NCBI GenBank assembly: GCA_977006965.1
Contig: OZ345355.1
Coordinates: 1,302,001-1,366,000 of the forward strand
Reading direction: 5' to 3'
Length of the DNA: 64,000 nucleotides
From: Phymatolithon calcareum
Taxonomy: Eukaryota; Rhodophyta; Florideophyceae; Hapalidiales
Each line of letters starts with the position of its first letter. The stretch's first letter is position 1. The notes below the pieces were generated by a model that saw nothing but the letters and a program-made list of their open reading frames with translations, did not search any database and had not been told where the DNA came from. Shown here piece by piece: positions 9,021-19,623 of this stretch. A program made the position numbers and the translations under genes.

Positions 9021-11434
9021 TTGCCAAACCCATCCCCATCGCCACACCCATCGATCGAGATGGCTGTCCCGCCAGCATTCTCCCCTCCCCTCCCCGTGCG
9101 TCCCCTCCGCCCGCCGCCCTCCCTCTCCCGCCCTGCAATCCCTGGCTGCCGACGGCCCCGTCCCCTTCCCCCGCGGCGCTCCCGCCTCCCGCGTCTCCCT
9201 TTGCATCTGTGCGCCCCTTCCCCCGGCGACCGTCTCCTCTGGGCGGACAACCTGACAAAGTCGCACGACGGCACCCGCTTCCAATTCCGCTCCATCTCCC
9301 TCTCCGTCCCGCGCGGCGCAAAAATCGGCCTGCTAGGCGCGAACGGCAGCGGCAAGTCGACGCTACTGCACGTGCTAGCCGGTCTGCTCCCGGCGGACGC
9401 GGGCCGCGTGCAGCTGAGACGCGGCGCGCGTCTCGCGCTCGTCTCGCAGGAGCTGCCGTCCTTTCTGCGCGACGGGGACACGGTGCTGGACGCCGTGCTC
9501 GAGCTTGCCGCGATGCACTCGTCGGCCGGGGAGGTGCGGGCCGCCATAGAGTATGCCCGCGCGCTGCAGGGGGAGGACGCGGAACGGCTTACGAGGGCCG
9601 CCGTGCGCATGGGGGATGTTCCCGGCGCTTGGGAGGTAGAGGCGCAGATGCATGTGGTTATGGAGCGGTTGCAGCTGCCCGGGGAGATGCGGCTGGGCGA
9701 ACTGTCCGGCGGACAGAGGAGACGGGTTGGGATTGCGGCGGCGCTTGTGTCGCGGCCTGATGTGCTGTTGTTGGACGAGGTGACGTAAGTTTATGCGCGT
9801 GTGGGGAGTGATAGGGTTGTGTTCGTTTTTCTGACGGTTGATTGTTTTGTGTGTGCGATAGAAATCATCTTTCCATTGAGGGCATTGTGTTCTTGGAGGA
9901 AATTCTGAACGATCCTTCGATCACAGTTTTGTGCATTTCGCATGACCGCTATTTCCTAGACGCCGTCTGCACTACCGCATTGTGGGAGCTGGACGGGGAG
10001 CTCGTGCGCTACGGGCCGGGTTACAGCGAATTTCTGGAGGCAAAGGCGGTGAGGGTCGAATCGGAGCGACGGCAGGTGGTTGCAATGGCGTCCACATTTC
10101 GGCGAGAAGTTGAGTGGATGCGTCGACAGCCTAAGGCTCGCGGCTCAAAGTCGAAGGCTCGCGTTGAGGAGTTTGAAAAGTTGCAGCGCACTCTGAAGGA
10201 GAAGCGGAATGCAATGCGTGATGGGCGTGCGGTGAAGGCGATTTCGGCAATGTCTGCGCGTCTTGGAGGGGATATTGTCGCGTTTGAGAATGTCACGCTG
10301 CGAAGAGGGGATACTCTTGTGCTCAAGGACTTTTCGTACACTTTCCAGCGCGGGGAGCGTGTGGGAATTTGTGGTGGAAATGGGGCTGGGAAAAGCTCTG
10401 TTATCGGTGCATTGATGGGGAATATACCGGTGGAAAAGGGACACATCACCGTGGGGGATACTGTCGTTTTTGGGCATTACGATCAAAAGGGTATTGATGT
10501 GGGCACTCCGATTTCGGAGGCTACCGCTGCCATTCTCGCCGGTCGCAGCAGAGGGAAGGATACAGAGATGCGTGTTGTCGATTTCGTTGAGGAGCTCGTG
10601 TCGCTTTTCGGTACTGCCGGGAATTCTGCTACGGCGATAAATAGTGACGGCGGCGACGCGGAGGCGCGTCTGGATGCGAAAATTGCAGCGTTGAGCCACA
10701 GTGTTGCGTTGTCGAAACCTTCCGGCCGTGCGGCGACGGCTGCCGCGGCGGCGCAGAGTCCTATTGCACATCTTACACCCATAGGTCTGCTCGACCATTT
10801 TGGGTTTCCGAAGGCACAGCATCACGCGTTTGTCTCCCGGCTGTCTGGAGGCGAGCGTAGACGATTGCAACTAATGTCGCTGTTTTTACGCAACCCGAAT
10901 ATGCTTCTACTTGATGAGATTTCAAATGATCTGGACATCGACACTTTGAGCATGGTGGAGGATCTCCTGGTGTCGTATTCGGGTGTGCTGGTCATGGTGA
11001 GTCATGACAGATTTATGCTGGACAGGTTGGTGGATCATCTGCTGATTATCGAGGGCAACGGTGAGGTTTCGTTGGTGGAAGGAAAATTCACAGATTATCT
11101 TGCGGCGAAGAAAAGCGCGGAAATGGAGCTGAGAAAATCCTCCAAGAATGATGCGCGGTCTCATGTGCGAAAAAAGAATGCGGAGATTGGGGCGAGCGCG
11201 ACGGCCAGAAGGAAAATGTCGTATAAGGAAAAGAGGGAGTATGAGGGTATTGAGGCGGAAATCGAAGAGTGTCAGAAAAGACTGGATGAGGTTTCACAGG
11301 CTCTTAGTCGAGATGCTCAGACTGCGGGGTATACTGTGCTTGCAGACTGGACGGAGGAAATGGCAAAACTTGAAGCGACTATTGAGGCGAAGACGGAGAG
11401 ATGGATGGAGCTTGCGGAAATAGCGGGCGAATGA
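9021..11434 (+). CDS. ABC-F ATPase, Uup-like, probably plastid-targeted (778 aa, one intron)
   Basis: Soluble tandem-ATPase of the ABC-F family, which acts on ribosomes or branched DNA rather than in transport. The exons are 9021-9784 and 9862-11434; the intron 9785-9861 (77 bases, GTAAGT...TAG) falls inside the first Walker B/D-loop, and splicing gives LLLDEVTNHLSIEG. The first ATPase domain has Walker A GANGSGKST (residues 106-114) and signature LSGGQRRR. A linker with the ARGSKSKAR pattern follows. The second domain has GGNGAGKSS, LSGGERRR, LLLDEISNDLDIDTL and SHDRF. The C terminus is a coiled coil as in Uup. Residues 1-65 are rich in Pro, Ser and Arg with few acids, a likely transit peptide. 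An internal ATG at 9060 (GAGATGG) is an alternative start. The usual DEPTN is DEVTN in domain 1 and DEISN in domain 2. Confidence 0.92.
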
Positions 11435-11496
11435 TACTGTGTTCAATGCTTTCGCGGTTCTGGAGAATGGAGCGTCTGTGCACGGTAGCTGAAACT

Positions 11497-11596
11497 GCTG
11501 TCCCATTTTTCTTTCGCGAGACTTCATTTTGCTTCATGAGGAAGAGATTTCGTTCTGCTATGTGAACCAGTCTCGTAAAAGAAAAAATGGGACAGC
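11497..11596. repeat. Inverted repeat downstream of the ABC-F gene
   Basis: Arms of about 27 bases (11497-11523 and 11569-11596; GCTGTCCCATTTTTCTTTCG type) enclose a 45-base loop, starting 62 bases after the stop codon. It could be a short foldback element or fold in the 3' UTR. Confidence 0.7.
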
Positions 11597-11699
11597 TTCT
11601 GCTTCATGAGATCGGATGGAGTTCTATTATGACGCGCTACTTCGAATGGAATCGAGGGTGACGGCGAGCGGTTATTGACTAATAGTAGAAATGGTCGAT

Positions 11700-11988
11700 G
11701 GGTGATACGCCAGTGACTGCGGCGAAGTCGAGGAAGGGCACGAACTATCCAATGTCGGTGAATTTGGTACCTTTCGGATCCCATTCAGGACCACCGCCGG
11801 AATCGAGAACGAGCTAGTACACGAAGTTCTGCATGAGGTGGTGCCGCTCTTTACTCTCGTAACAATGAACACATCGTTTTCCTTGGGAACGTAATGGTCG
11901 ATACTGCGGAGTTCTCCGTGCTGAAGAAGTTGGTCATGCAGTTGTGCAATGCTTTCAAAGCTATGTCGTTTGCAAGAGATTGATAAAT
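11700..11988 (-). pseudogene. Sulfotransferase 5' fragment (relic)
   Basis: Covers roughly the first 95 codons of the ST gene with many substitutions. The start codon position reads ATT, the Gln codon of VYQL has become TAG, and small indels are present. Similarity stops abruptly at about 11700. Neither the rest of the gene nor the shared 3' module is present. Confidence 0.85.
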
Positions 11989-12822
11989 TGCGTAGGGTGG
12001 GACGTATCATAGGGAAATGTTTGGAATAGGTATGAGCATCGATATTTTGATATCAACGAAATATCAGATATCAGCACAATTTTCGCAATATCAACGATTA
12101 TCAGCCTTTTATCATCGATATCGAATCATAACATAAATCCGAAAATATCAATTCAAAATTTAAAAATCTCTCTTCACTGGAGGCGCTGATTTTGTGGAAA
12201 TGGGCGATTTTATGGTTTACAGACCTTGAAATTATGGTTTTGGAAAATACCTATAAAATCATAGTTTTCGAAACGCTCTTTCATAGTTTTGTCAACCATG
12301 AAATATAGTAAAAATGAATGACATTCGCAATGCGCTGTACACGATGATAGTCCGGGTTTTCTGTAGTTGTAATGCAAACATGATTGGAAGGTACTTTGTG
12401 AGGATTTTTTATGCAAATGTCATTCATTCGCAGAACCATGCGGACAAGGTTAGATCTAACTATGAATGATAGTATTTTTAGGTATTCGCGCGAATAAGAA
12501 GTACCCTTCGAAATAATGTTTTCCCCACGAAACTGACCTCAGGGGAAAGATGTGTCCGTATAGAGAGGACGCGGCGGTGCGCGGAGCGCTAACGCTCATG
12601 CACAGTAAGCGAGTGTAACAAGCTTTGTCATGCAGGACCTTCAGAAGCGCAATGTAGACACAAAGAGAAATGCAGACGAAGGGATTGATATGTCCAATTT
12701 ACCGAGCATGAAGGACTGCATGTCGAACATAGCCAGAGAAAACATTGATAAAGCTTTGTAGTGAACTGAAATTTAGGAAGTAAAGAACACGTCTAAAGCC
12801 AAAGCGATGTAAAACATTTTCC
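11989..12822. other. AT-rich intergenic stretch
   Basis: No gene seen. About 12040-12125 is a degenerate run of GATATC/TATCA words. The remainder is AT-rich with no convincing repeat boundary. Confidence 0.4.
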
Positions 12823-13245
12823 TTACTTAATACGACGGGACTTTCTGGAGGGCTCGCCCTCCGGAACTGGTTCTATGATGTTCTCTTCATCCTGTAGTGC
12901 ACTTGTGGGTTCCCGCTCGGTGATATTCGGCACGGAAGCGCGTATAGGACTGGGATCGCCGATCTGATGCACGAGAGGCCGCGATCCGGAGCGGGGAGAA
13001 GAGTGACGGGGACCACGAGCTGCAACTTGACTGCCTTGGGACCTCTGTAAATGAACTGGAGCGCGTGGAAGCACAGGTGCTTCCGGGGGAGGAACGGGTG
13101 CGACCGGGATCTCAACAGGGCGAACGGAAGCGGTAGGTGTTTCAGAATCGTGATTGTTTCGCACCCAAAGAACACTTCTGTAGAAGCCTCCAGCGAAACG
13201 AAGCTCGGACTCGTGCGCCACAGAAAAAATTGTATCGCGCTCCAT
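12823..13245 (-). CDS. Proline-rich hypothetical protein (140 aa), possibly a retroelement remnant
   Basis: Open frame with a Pro/Val-rich centre (VPPPEAPVLPRAPVHL) and a basic C terminus (PSRKSRRIK). The layout loosely recalls the linker between integrase and reverse transcriptase of Ty1/copia polyproteins, but no integrase or reverse transcriptase flanks it. Not recognised with confidence. It lies 0.29 kb downstream of the large transposase gene on the same strand. Confidence 0.3.
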   Translation of the reverse strand: MERDTIFSVAHESELRFAGGFYRSVLWVRNNHDSETPTASVRPVEIPVAPVPPPEAPVLPRAPVHLQRSQGSQVAARGPRHSSPRSGSRPLVHQIGDPSPIRASVPNITEREPTSALQDEENIIEPVPEGEPSRKSRRIK

Positions 13246-13531
13246 GGGGAACTCTCTTTTGCCAAGGGAGCTGTGTTAATGTTTTGCTGGAGCCGTGTCG
13301 CATGGGGTATGCAGAGTAGATTCACTCAGGGAGCATACAGCACGTTCCAGTATAATGAAATCCCCAGAATAAATGGACAGTCTGTCGATTTATGAATTGT
13401 GTTACAATTGAGACGTCTGCAAACTGCAGACTAAGCAACCGCACGAGTGTGACTTCCGATCTAGAATCCTTTTTTCCAAAAAACGTCTTCATGCAAACAA
13501 TAATCGTCAAAAGCTGGAGCTGGAAGAAGGC

Positions 13532-16500
13532 TCAGCCAGAACGCGGAGGATAGCCTATTTTTCTAGTAATGGGAATGAATTCTGCTCCTTCTAGTGGGGT
13601 CACGGGATCAATATGCTGGATAAAACTCCGGGAAATACTTAAGGTGCAGAGTCTAGGCGAACAGACATGCAAGGCAGGCACGACACGAGTGGACTCGTCA
13701 AGCTTTGCCAAACATAGCCGACCAGTGCAGTCGACTTTAAAGATGTTCTTTGAAGGTAAGTTTTTGCTCTGATGCTCCGTGCATGGGGAAACGGCTGCAA
13801 GAATCCTTTGCTCTGCGGATTTTTGACGCAGCACGATTATTTCAACAATGCACCAAAGGGACCGTTGACAGGAAAGCGATACATGCAATGCAGGTAAATT
13901 CTGTTCGCTCTGTATAACGAAAGGAAAGTGATGTGAGCTCTCTGATTCGCCGAGTGTTAGCATCTCGACGATATTTCCGGTACCGAAGGTGTGCCCTGGT
14001 GCACCGGAGAAATAGGAGCTTGAAATTGAGCTCGGAAAAAGGACTGTGACACCATTACAATCGTCAAGTAAACTGGCTTTTGCGAGATTAAAAGCTTTGA
14101 GCTGAGTGAGAACAGAGGGACTTGACCCAGGGGGGAAAGCGTGCACCGGGGTATGAAGTGTCCACTTTAGATCACGGTTGGCACTGGTAAGTCCGATAAA
14201 TCGCGCGGACAGAACTCTTTTTCCCTGAAGTTGCAGCTCTCGAGTAACACACAAGCCGGGTCCGAAAGCTTCCTGCACGTGAAGTGTGTATTTCGGAAGA
14301 ATAGTTGCTGTGATGGACTTTAACACCTTTGGACCTGCCAGAAACCTGAAACAAGCTCGCAATGCTTTTCCAGTTATGTCATCCCTTGAAATATCAGAAG
14401 CCGAAAGGCTAAGTCTCCCCTGCCAATCATCGAAGACAGCGCTCTGCATGGCGGCTATCTGAATATCCTTGTTATTAGATTGCCGAATCGCGCGCTTTAA
14501 CGATTGATGCGCTTTCTCTAGTACGAGTTCACCGAATACTGAAAGGTGTCCGAGCATAGGTAGAGATGTGTAGACTAATTCGCGAAGCCGGTGCACATTG
14601 GGCTTATCAACTATCTTGACAGCTGTCAAGCAAGCACTGTGCTCTCTTTCCAGGTCGAGACGGCGAGCGTGCGGAACAGTTCGATCCTCGAGCTCTGAAA
14701 AACTTGACTCCGCCATGCAGCACACGTTTTCCACTGCCCGAATGTGAGCGTCAGTTAATTCTTGAACCCGATGGAAGTAGGAGGTCCTACTGTTGGAGTA
14801 GTACAAGTCGAGAGATTGTGAGCCATCAAGAAGAATATCCGGTTTGAACCATAGCACAGAGATAACCTTGGATGCGGACTGAACCAGTTCTATGGCAGAC
14901 TTGCAGCGCTCGGACGCACGTGAATCCGAAGATGTTTCGCGCTCGTGTGCACATGCTAAATCAAACGCGCGTCCAGAAACCAACGCTAGTGCGTATAGCT
15001 CTGTCATGGACATGCTGTAAAGACATTTCTTCTCTTTGTCAAAGAGTCGGTTTTGTTTCGGTAGGAAGCAATCAGAGAGCAGGCCCAGAAAAAACCCTTC
15101 GCAAGACTCGCGATATTTCGTTGTGGGTAGTAGTTTAAAAGCAAGATTGATGCAGTCCCGTACATGCCCAGTTAACAAATGGTCCGGACCAACTAGGCAA
15201 GACCGGTATGGGTCTAACGCACACGGAACAACCGGAGATCCGTTGCTAGTACGGGCAATCCTTAGCTTAGCGGATAGTATACGCTGGCGAAGGGTGTGAA
15301 GAACCAGATTTGATCTGGAAGGGTCTGGCTTCATGCCGAGTAACCTGAAAGTCTCATCGCTCGCGCCGCAGTCCTTGATAGCGGCATGCACGTAGAACGA
15401 GCGGAAAGACGTTGATAATGAACCTATATGTGATTCATCTGTGAACCGACTGCCCATGGTTGTCTTCGAACCCCGAACGAATCTGCACAAGTGACAACAG
15501 GATGATCCAGTGTGCCCCAAGACGTCAAGAACTGCATTTAAAGCCGGAGTATCGCCCAAAAAACCAACCAAGTCCAAGAATATTCTCCGGCTCACCCCAT
15601 CAGCGTCTATGTCCACAAACCCTGTCGTCATCCCTTCCACTAAATCGTCACTGATTTTTGCGAGAACAGTATCTGCCTTAACACCAGGTGGTGTTAGGCT
15701 GATAATGCGCACAGCACTAGGGCATGAACGAGCGCGGGGTGGAAGGTTGATGCAGAGAAGGTACACCCCATCGCCGGATGCAGATTTTCCGGCTTGAACT
15801 TCGAATCCATCCCAGTAGAGAAAAAACCTGTAAACAAAGTATGGCTCTGAGGTACGTAATACACCAACGCTGCTTACGGGCTCGAACTGTAGCGGGCCGC
15901 GCATTCCCTTGTGCTCTCTAGTGAGCTCAAGAAATCTAATGTGCAAATAGTCGTCCGAATCAGAGTCGAAAAAACGGGCGAAATCCGGAGGAAGGTCGCT
16001 GTCTAAGTCTTGGCCTCCTGGGATCCATGCAATATGACGACTTCTCTCTTCGTTTTCGCACCAAAACCTGTGAACGAGAAGGACGCGACACTGTTGGTCC
16101 GTCGATGTAAGGGTGGTCTTTGTTGATGGCTTGAGCAAGGCGATTGTGTCACCGGGCTTCACGAGCGGTTTTTTCCAGCTCATCCACGCAGATTCAACAG
16201 CTATACGCTTGGCTTTTAGCGCATTCCGTCTTGCACGTTCAGCTTCTATGAGTCTTGCTGACTTCTTTTTCCGTCGCGTGACTCCATTTTCCTCGTCAGC
16301 AGTTACCTCGTCGCGCATAAGATCCTGTGGAATCTCTGGGATGTATGGATTAATCTGCTCTGTGGGCGAAACGTAGGAAACAAAGCGAAATATCTCGGCA
16401 ATACTTCGGTCTCGGGTGGAAAGGTTTACCAGTCTTTCATCCTCGAAATGGGGCTTACTTCTCCGACTTTCATGATGGACAGGCCATACATGGACAATCT

Positions 16501-17713
16501 CTCCCTCAATTATATCATGGGGAGACAATTCTGGTGAATAAGCTTGGAAACATCTGGAAAATCGTTCGTCAAATTGTCCGCCATTTGTGTAAATCAGTGA
16601 TATGCGCAAGACGTCACCTGCCTCAGCAACGTTCTGGTATGGGCCACTGCGCGGAGAGGAGTCGACTGAGATACTAGTTGGAGGTCCATAGAACCAATGT
16701 TGAGCTCGAATCAACGGCAGCAAGTCGATGCAATCAGACTCATGGCAATCATGCGAAAGACTTGTTGAGCACATGGCCTTGAATACCTCAGGCGTGGCAA
16801 CATCGCTTCGAGCGTACTCGCTAGGTAATACAACGCGGATAAATTTTTCCGGTGCTTCATCATTAAGTCGTTGACGTGCACGAGCTCCCGCCTTGCTAGT
16901 ATCAACTGGTACTGAGTAGTCCGTGTATCGGACAGTCAGGGATTCAAATAGGAACGGCCTCCAAACTCTCGACAGCGTGCTATAATGAGGAAGATATGAA
17001 ATCCTAATCCCATCCCCTGTCAGGGGTGTCCCACCGAAGCTGCCTGAAGTCCACGATTCGCGAGAGAAGCGCCCACTAGCTTCGAGAAACACACGGACGG
17101 ATTGGTATTGATCTTTTGTGAGTCTTCTGCTCCCGTTTGTCATTAGTAAAGACCACAAGACTCGCCAGCTCGGTAGCACCAGCTCTCCTGGACGTAAGCC
17201 GCTTATTCCAATGGCAGTGTTCCCTGTGCTAAAGTCTTGCTCATTTTCTGTGGATGCTTGAACGTGAGGGTCTGTAATTTCGCCAGATGAATTTCTAGCC
17301 GCTTTTAGAAACGCGACCTGTAGACGGCGTCCGTTTGGTTCAAGAATTTCTTCGCAGGAGGACAATACATTGGGCTCAATTAGAGAGATATCGGGAATGC
17401 ATGAGACAAAATTGGGTGCCGTCTCACCGGATGGAACTGACAGAGGATCATTGCGTGGCTCGAAAAGCAAACAGGTTTCACCAGAACTTGCGTTTTGCGA
17501 TATGTGAATTTCTCGATCTGGCGCGTGGCGTTTTGTAGTGTCTCTATTTCGCAATCGCTCATTGCTGACTCCTACAACGGCGGTGTTGTTTCGATCTTGG
17601 CCTTCGTGAGTAACCGACAGTGCATTATCTACACCCACATCGACAGACTCTGGCACGGTGTCAAAGCGGAACCGGCTTCGGCGTTTTCGACGTCTGGATT
17701 TCAGGTCATCCAT
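13532..17713 (-). CDS. CACTA/CMC-like DDE transposase (1393 aa)
   Basis: Putative cut-and-paste transposase. The middle of the protein carries the layout of the Tnp2/Transposase_21 and Plavaka group: YWDGFEV, a short INLPP motif, LVGFLGDTPALN, LGHTGSSCCHLCRF, then GPDHLLTGHVRD, and finally FGELVLEKAHQSLK, which could supply the acidic residue of a DDE triad. The N terminus is basic (MDDLKSRRRKRRSRF), fitting nuclear import. The gene is a single open frame of 4.2 kb with no intron or stop, so it may be functional. I could not find terminal inverted repeats around it by eye. It is divergently paired with ORF2 across 241 bases. A captured or domesticated transposase is an alternative. Confidence 0.7.
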   Translation of the reverse strand: MDDLKSRRRKRRSRFRFDTVPESVDVGVDNALSVTHEGQDRNNTAVVGVSNERLRNRDTTKRHAPDREIHISQNASSGETCLLFEPRNDPLSVPSGETAPNFVSCIPDISLIEPNVLSSCEEILEPNGRRLQVAFLKAARNSSGEITDPHVQASTENEQDFSTGNTAIGISGLRPGELVLPSWRVLWSLLMTNGSRRLTKDQYQSVRVFLEASGRFSRESWTSGSFGGTPLTGDGIRISYLPHYSTLSRVWRPFLFESLTVRYTDYSVPVDTSKAGARARQRLNDEAPEKFIRVVLPSEYARSDVATPEVFKAMCSTSLSHDCHESDCIDLLPLIRAQHWFYGPPTSISVDSSPRSGPYQNVAEAGDVLRISLIYTNGGQFDERFSRCFQAYSPELSPHDIIEGEIVHVWPVHHESRRSKPHFEDERLVNLSTRDRSIAEIFRFVSYVSPTEQINPYIPEIPQDLMRDEVTADEENGVTRRKKKSARLIEAERARRNALKAKRIAVESAWMSWKKPLVKPGDTIALLKPSTKTTLTSTDQQCRVLLVHRFWCENEERSRHIAWIPGGQDLDSDLPPDFARFFDSDSDDYLHIRFLELTREHKGMRGPLQFEPVSSVGVLRTSEPYFVYRFFLYWDGFEVQAGKSASGDGVYLLCINLPPRARSCPSAVRIISLTPPGVKADTVLAKISDDLVEGMTTGFVDIDADGVSRRIFLDLVGFLGDTPALNAVLDVLGHTGSSCCHLCRFVRGSKTTMGSRFTDESHIGSLSTSFRSFYVHAAIKDCGASDETFRLLGMKPDPSRSNLVLHTLRQRILSAKLRIARTSNGSPVVPCALDPYRSCLVGPDHLLTGHVRDCINLAFKLLPTTKYRESCEGFFLGLLSDCFLPKQNRLFDKEKKCLYSMSMTELYALALVSGRAFDLACAHERETSSDSRASERCKSAIELVQSASKVISVLWFKPDILLDGSQSLDLYYSNSRTSYFHRVQELTDAHIRAVENVCCMAESSFSELEDRTVPHARRLDLEREHSACLTAVKIVDKPNVHRLRELVYTSLPMLGHLSVFGELVLEKAHQSLKRAIRQSNNKDIQIAAMQSAVFDDWQGRLSLSASDISRDDITGKALRACFRFLAGPKVLKSITATILPKYTLHVQEAFGPGLCVTRELQLQGKRVLSARFIGLTSANRDLKWTLHTPVHAFPPGSSPSVLTQLKAFNLAKASLLDDCNGVTVLFPSSISSSYFSGAPGHTFGTGNIVEMLTLGESESSHHFPFVIQSEQNLPALHVSLSCQRSLWCIVEIIVLRQKSAEQRILAAVSPCTEHQSKNLPSKNIFKVDCTGRLCLAKLDESTRVVPALHVCSPRLCTLSISRSFIQHIDPVTPLEGAEFIPITRKIGYPPRSG

Positions 17714-17954
17714 CGACGGGCATGAATATCAACTCACACGGCTTCCTGAATGGAACCCAAAGCGTCTTGAGTGAAATCAAGTGCCTCGGCAGCTTATCTT
17801 TGCAACGATCTGTAGCCAAAATTACGAATACAGATCGCGGAAAGCGTAGTCTACATTTATGCCATTGACTAGTCTTCACCTTGCCAACGTATAGTAATGA
17901 CAAAGGTTTCGTGATCATTGAGGAAAACCATCCAAAAAACCATAAAAACAAACT
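17714..17954. promoter_or_regulatory. Short bidirectional intergenic region between transposase and ORF2
   Basis: Only 241 bases (346 if ORF2 starts at 18060) separate two head-to-head genes, so the promoters of both must overlap or adjoin here. No specific motif is claimed. Confidence 0.4.
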
Positions 17955-18059
17955 ATGATCTTTTGTTTTTTAGTTTGGTTTACTCGTATGCAAGTCAATA
18001 TCTCATGGACAAGGTACCTCTCACGCTACATAAAGACATTCCAAAAGCTTCCCCCAGTC

Positions 18060-19511
18060 ATGTTGGAATTCCAAAGCCAGGAGAAGGAGCGAGCGCATAT
18101 TGAGTCTACAGATTTGGTGGCACCGTCTTTTTCTCCTCATCCAAGCCGTCAAGTTTCGCAAATAGGAAAGACAGTGGATGAAAACCGATGTCTACCAGCG
18201 GTGAGGAAATCGTCTGAGGCTTTTGGTCACCCAGAATCGAGACTAGAGCAGCAAATGTCAGCGAGACCAGAGCAACAGTCAACGTCGGCGGAAGAGTCTG
18301 GGACAATTCTAAAAGTCTGGAAACCCATCTCAATAGACTTGGTCAGACCTGGTGCCTCGCAATTGCCGATTGCAAGTCAAAGGCACTCAAGTTCATTCGA
18401 AATATATGATTGGAAACGCGAAGCAGAAGAACTGCGAGAATCTCATGCTGCTCTATCGCAACGCGTGCTCCAACTGGCTTCATCCATTCAAACGGCACAT
18501 AGGAGTGCTATGGACAATCAAACATCTGTCCAGCACGATGAACTTGTGCGAGATAAGTTTGCTTTGCGGCGAATACGCGTTTTCGCCTCCAATTATGTCA
18601 CGAAGGCACTAAAAGGGCCTAGTTCTGAGCTGAACAAGAAATATACTGCGTTGAATGCGGCCAATACTGTGCGGCAAATTGTTCTCAAAAGTAAGGCGGC
18701 AGACTGTTCTCTTCACGAATTTAGAGTGCTCTTGGCGGCATGTACGAGCGACGACTCCATTTCTTGCCGAGTTTTTCCTTCTGAATATTATGCACTTCTG
18801 CTAAGCCCAGCAAGTGCGTCAAGATTCCAAATCTTATTTCGGTCCTTTAAAGACTTGTGCGAGGCCCTACAGATCGATCTAAACTCCCGAGAGCAAAGTG
18901 TATACAGAGAAAAGAAGACCGCGGGGAGTCTTAGAGCGGTTCAAATTCTCGGTGTTGCAAAGACTTGCTCGGAATCGTCTTCCACTACTACATCAAGGAG
19001 GTGGATATTTCTGGGAAGGAGCTTTTCTTCTAGTTTCTCTCTTGGCAATTGCCCAGCTCTCGTCCAGAAACAAGCTGTTTGGTCTCATTCTGATCATTGC
19101 TGGGAAACTGGCCTTTCACTTACACTTGAAACACCGCTAGATGATATGCAGATCCTGCAAGCGTTTTCCGAAACTGCAGCTTCAGCTTCCACCTGTGGCA
19201 TCGACTCAACTCACATCAACAAGTTGTCCAAGGAGATGAATGTCTTTGCACTGACCTGGGAGAGGGTGGATGACAAATCGCGAGCAAACGGTGAGTCGGC
19301 GAGCTCTGTTTGTGGAACACTACGCGCCCACATTCCAGCTGTTGTACTTCGCAGCGTGAATCTTACTTCAACTGCAAAAAGGGCGTTCAGTGAAAAGGTA
19401 CATGTTCGCGAGCGAAATTCGTCTATGAACAATGAGATTTATTTGAAAGAGTTCCTTGTTTCTTCGAGCCATGGTATCTTGCAGCGTCAGATGCCTAACG
19501 CGGGGACATAG
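18060..19511 (+). CDS. Hypothetical protein ORF2 (483 aa)
   Basis: Unrecognised. The frame is open from 17955, but the first 35 residues are hydrophobic and low in charge, and ATG 18060 (MLEFQSQEKE) gives a more ordinary hydrophilic N terminus; either start is possible. Seen: a Ser/Gln/Pro-rich N-terminal third, a predicted coiled coil (EAEELRESHAALSQRV), then a mixed region with no familiar motif and no transmembrane segment. It is head to head with the transposase and tail to tail with ORF3 (112 bases between stops). It may be an accessory gene of the same element, as CACTA elements carry a DNA-binding second protein; this is inference. Confidence 0.55.
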   Translation: MLEFQSQEKERAHIESTDLVAPSFSPHPSRQVSQIGKTVDENRCLPAVRKSSEAFGHPESRLEQQMSARPEQQSTSAEESGTILKVWKPISIDLVRPGASQLPIASQRHSSSFEIYDWKREAEELRESHAALSQRVLQLASSIQTAHRSAMDNQTSVQHDELVRDKFALRRIRVFASNYVTKALKGPSSELNKKYTALNAANTVRQIVLKSKAADCSLHEFRVLLAACTSDDSISCRVFPSEYYALLLSPASASRFQILFRSFKDLCEALQIDLNSREQSVYREKKTAGSLRAVQILGVAKTCSESSSTTTSRRWIFLGRSFSSSFSLGNCPALVQKQAVWSHSDHCWETGLSLTLETPLDDMQILQAFSETAASASTCGIDSTHINKLSKEMNVFALTWERVDDKSRANGESASSVCGTLRAHIPAVVLRSVNLTSTAKRAFSEKVHVRERNSSMNNEIYLKEFLVSSSHGILQRQMPNAGT

Positions 19512-19623
19512 GCAATCAATCACAAATGACGACTCTTGTACGCAATGCTGTCCGCAAAGATTGATTATTAGTAAGAAACAGCTCAGAAAGGAAAGCAATC
19601 GGATATCAAGCACTACTATCACA

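Noticed and set aside
8999-9760. 253-aa frame overlapping the first exon of the ABC-F gene in another frame
   Set aside because: Ala/Arg/Gly-rich shadow of a GC-rich exon; the chosen frame carries Walker A and the ABC signature.
13246-13531. Terminal inverted repeat of the large transposase element
   Set aside because: I compared this flank with 21571-22200 and 17714-17954 by eye and found no convincing matching termini; left unassigned.
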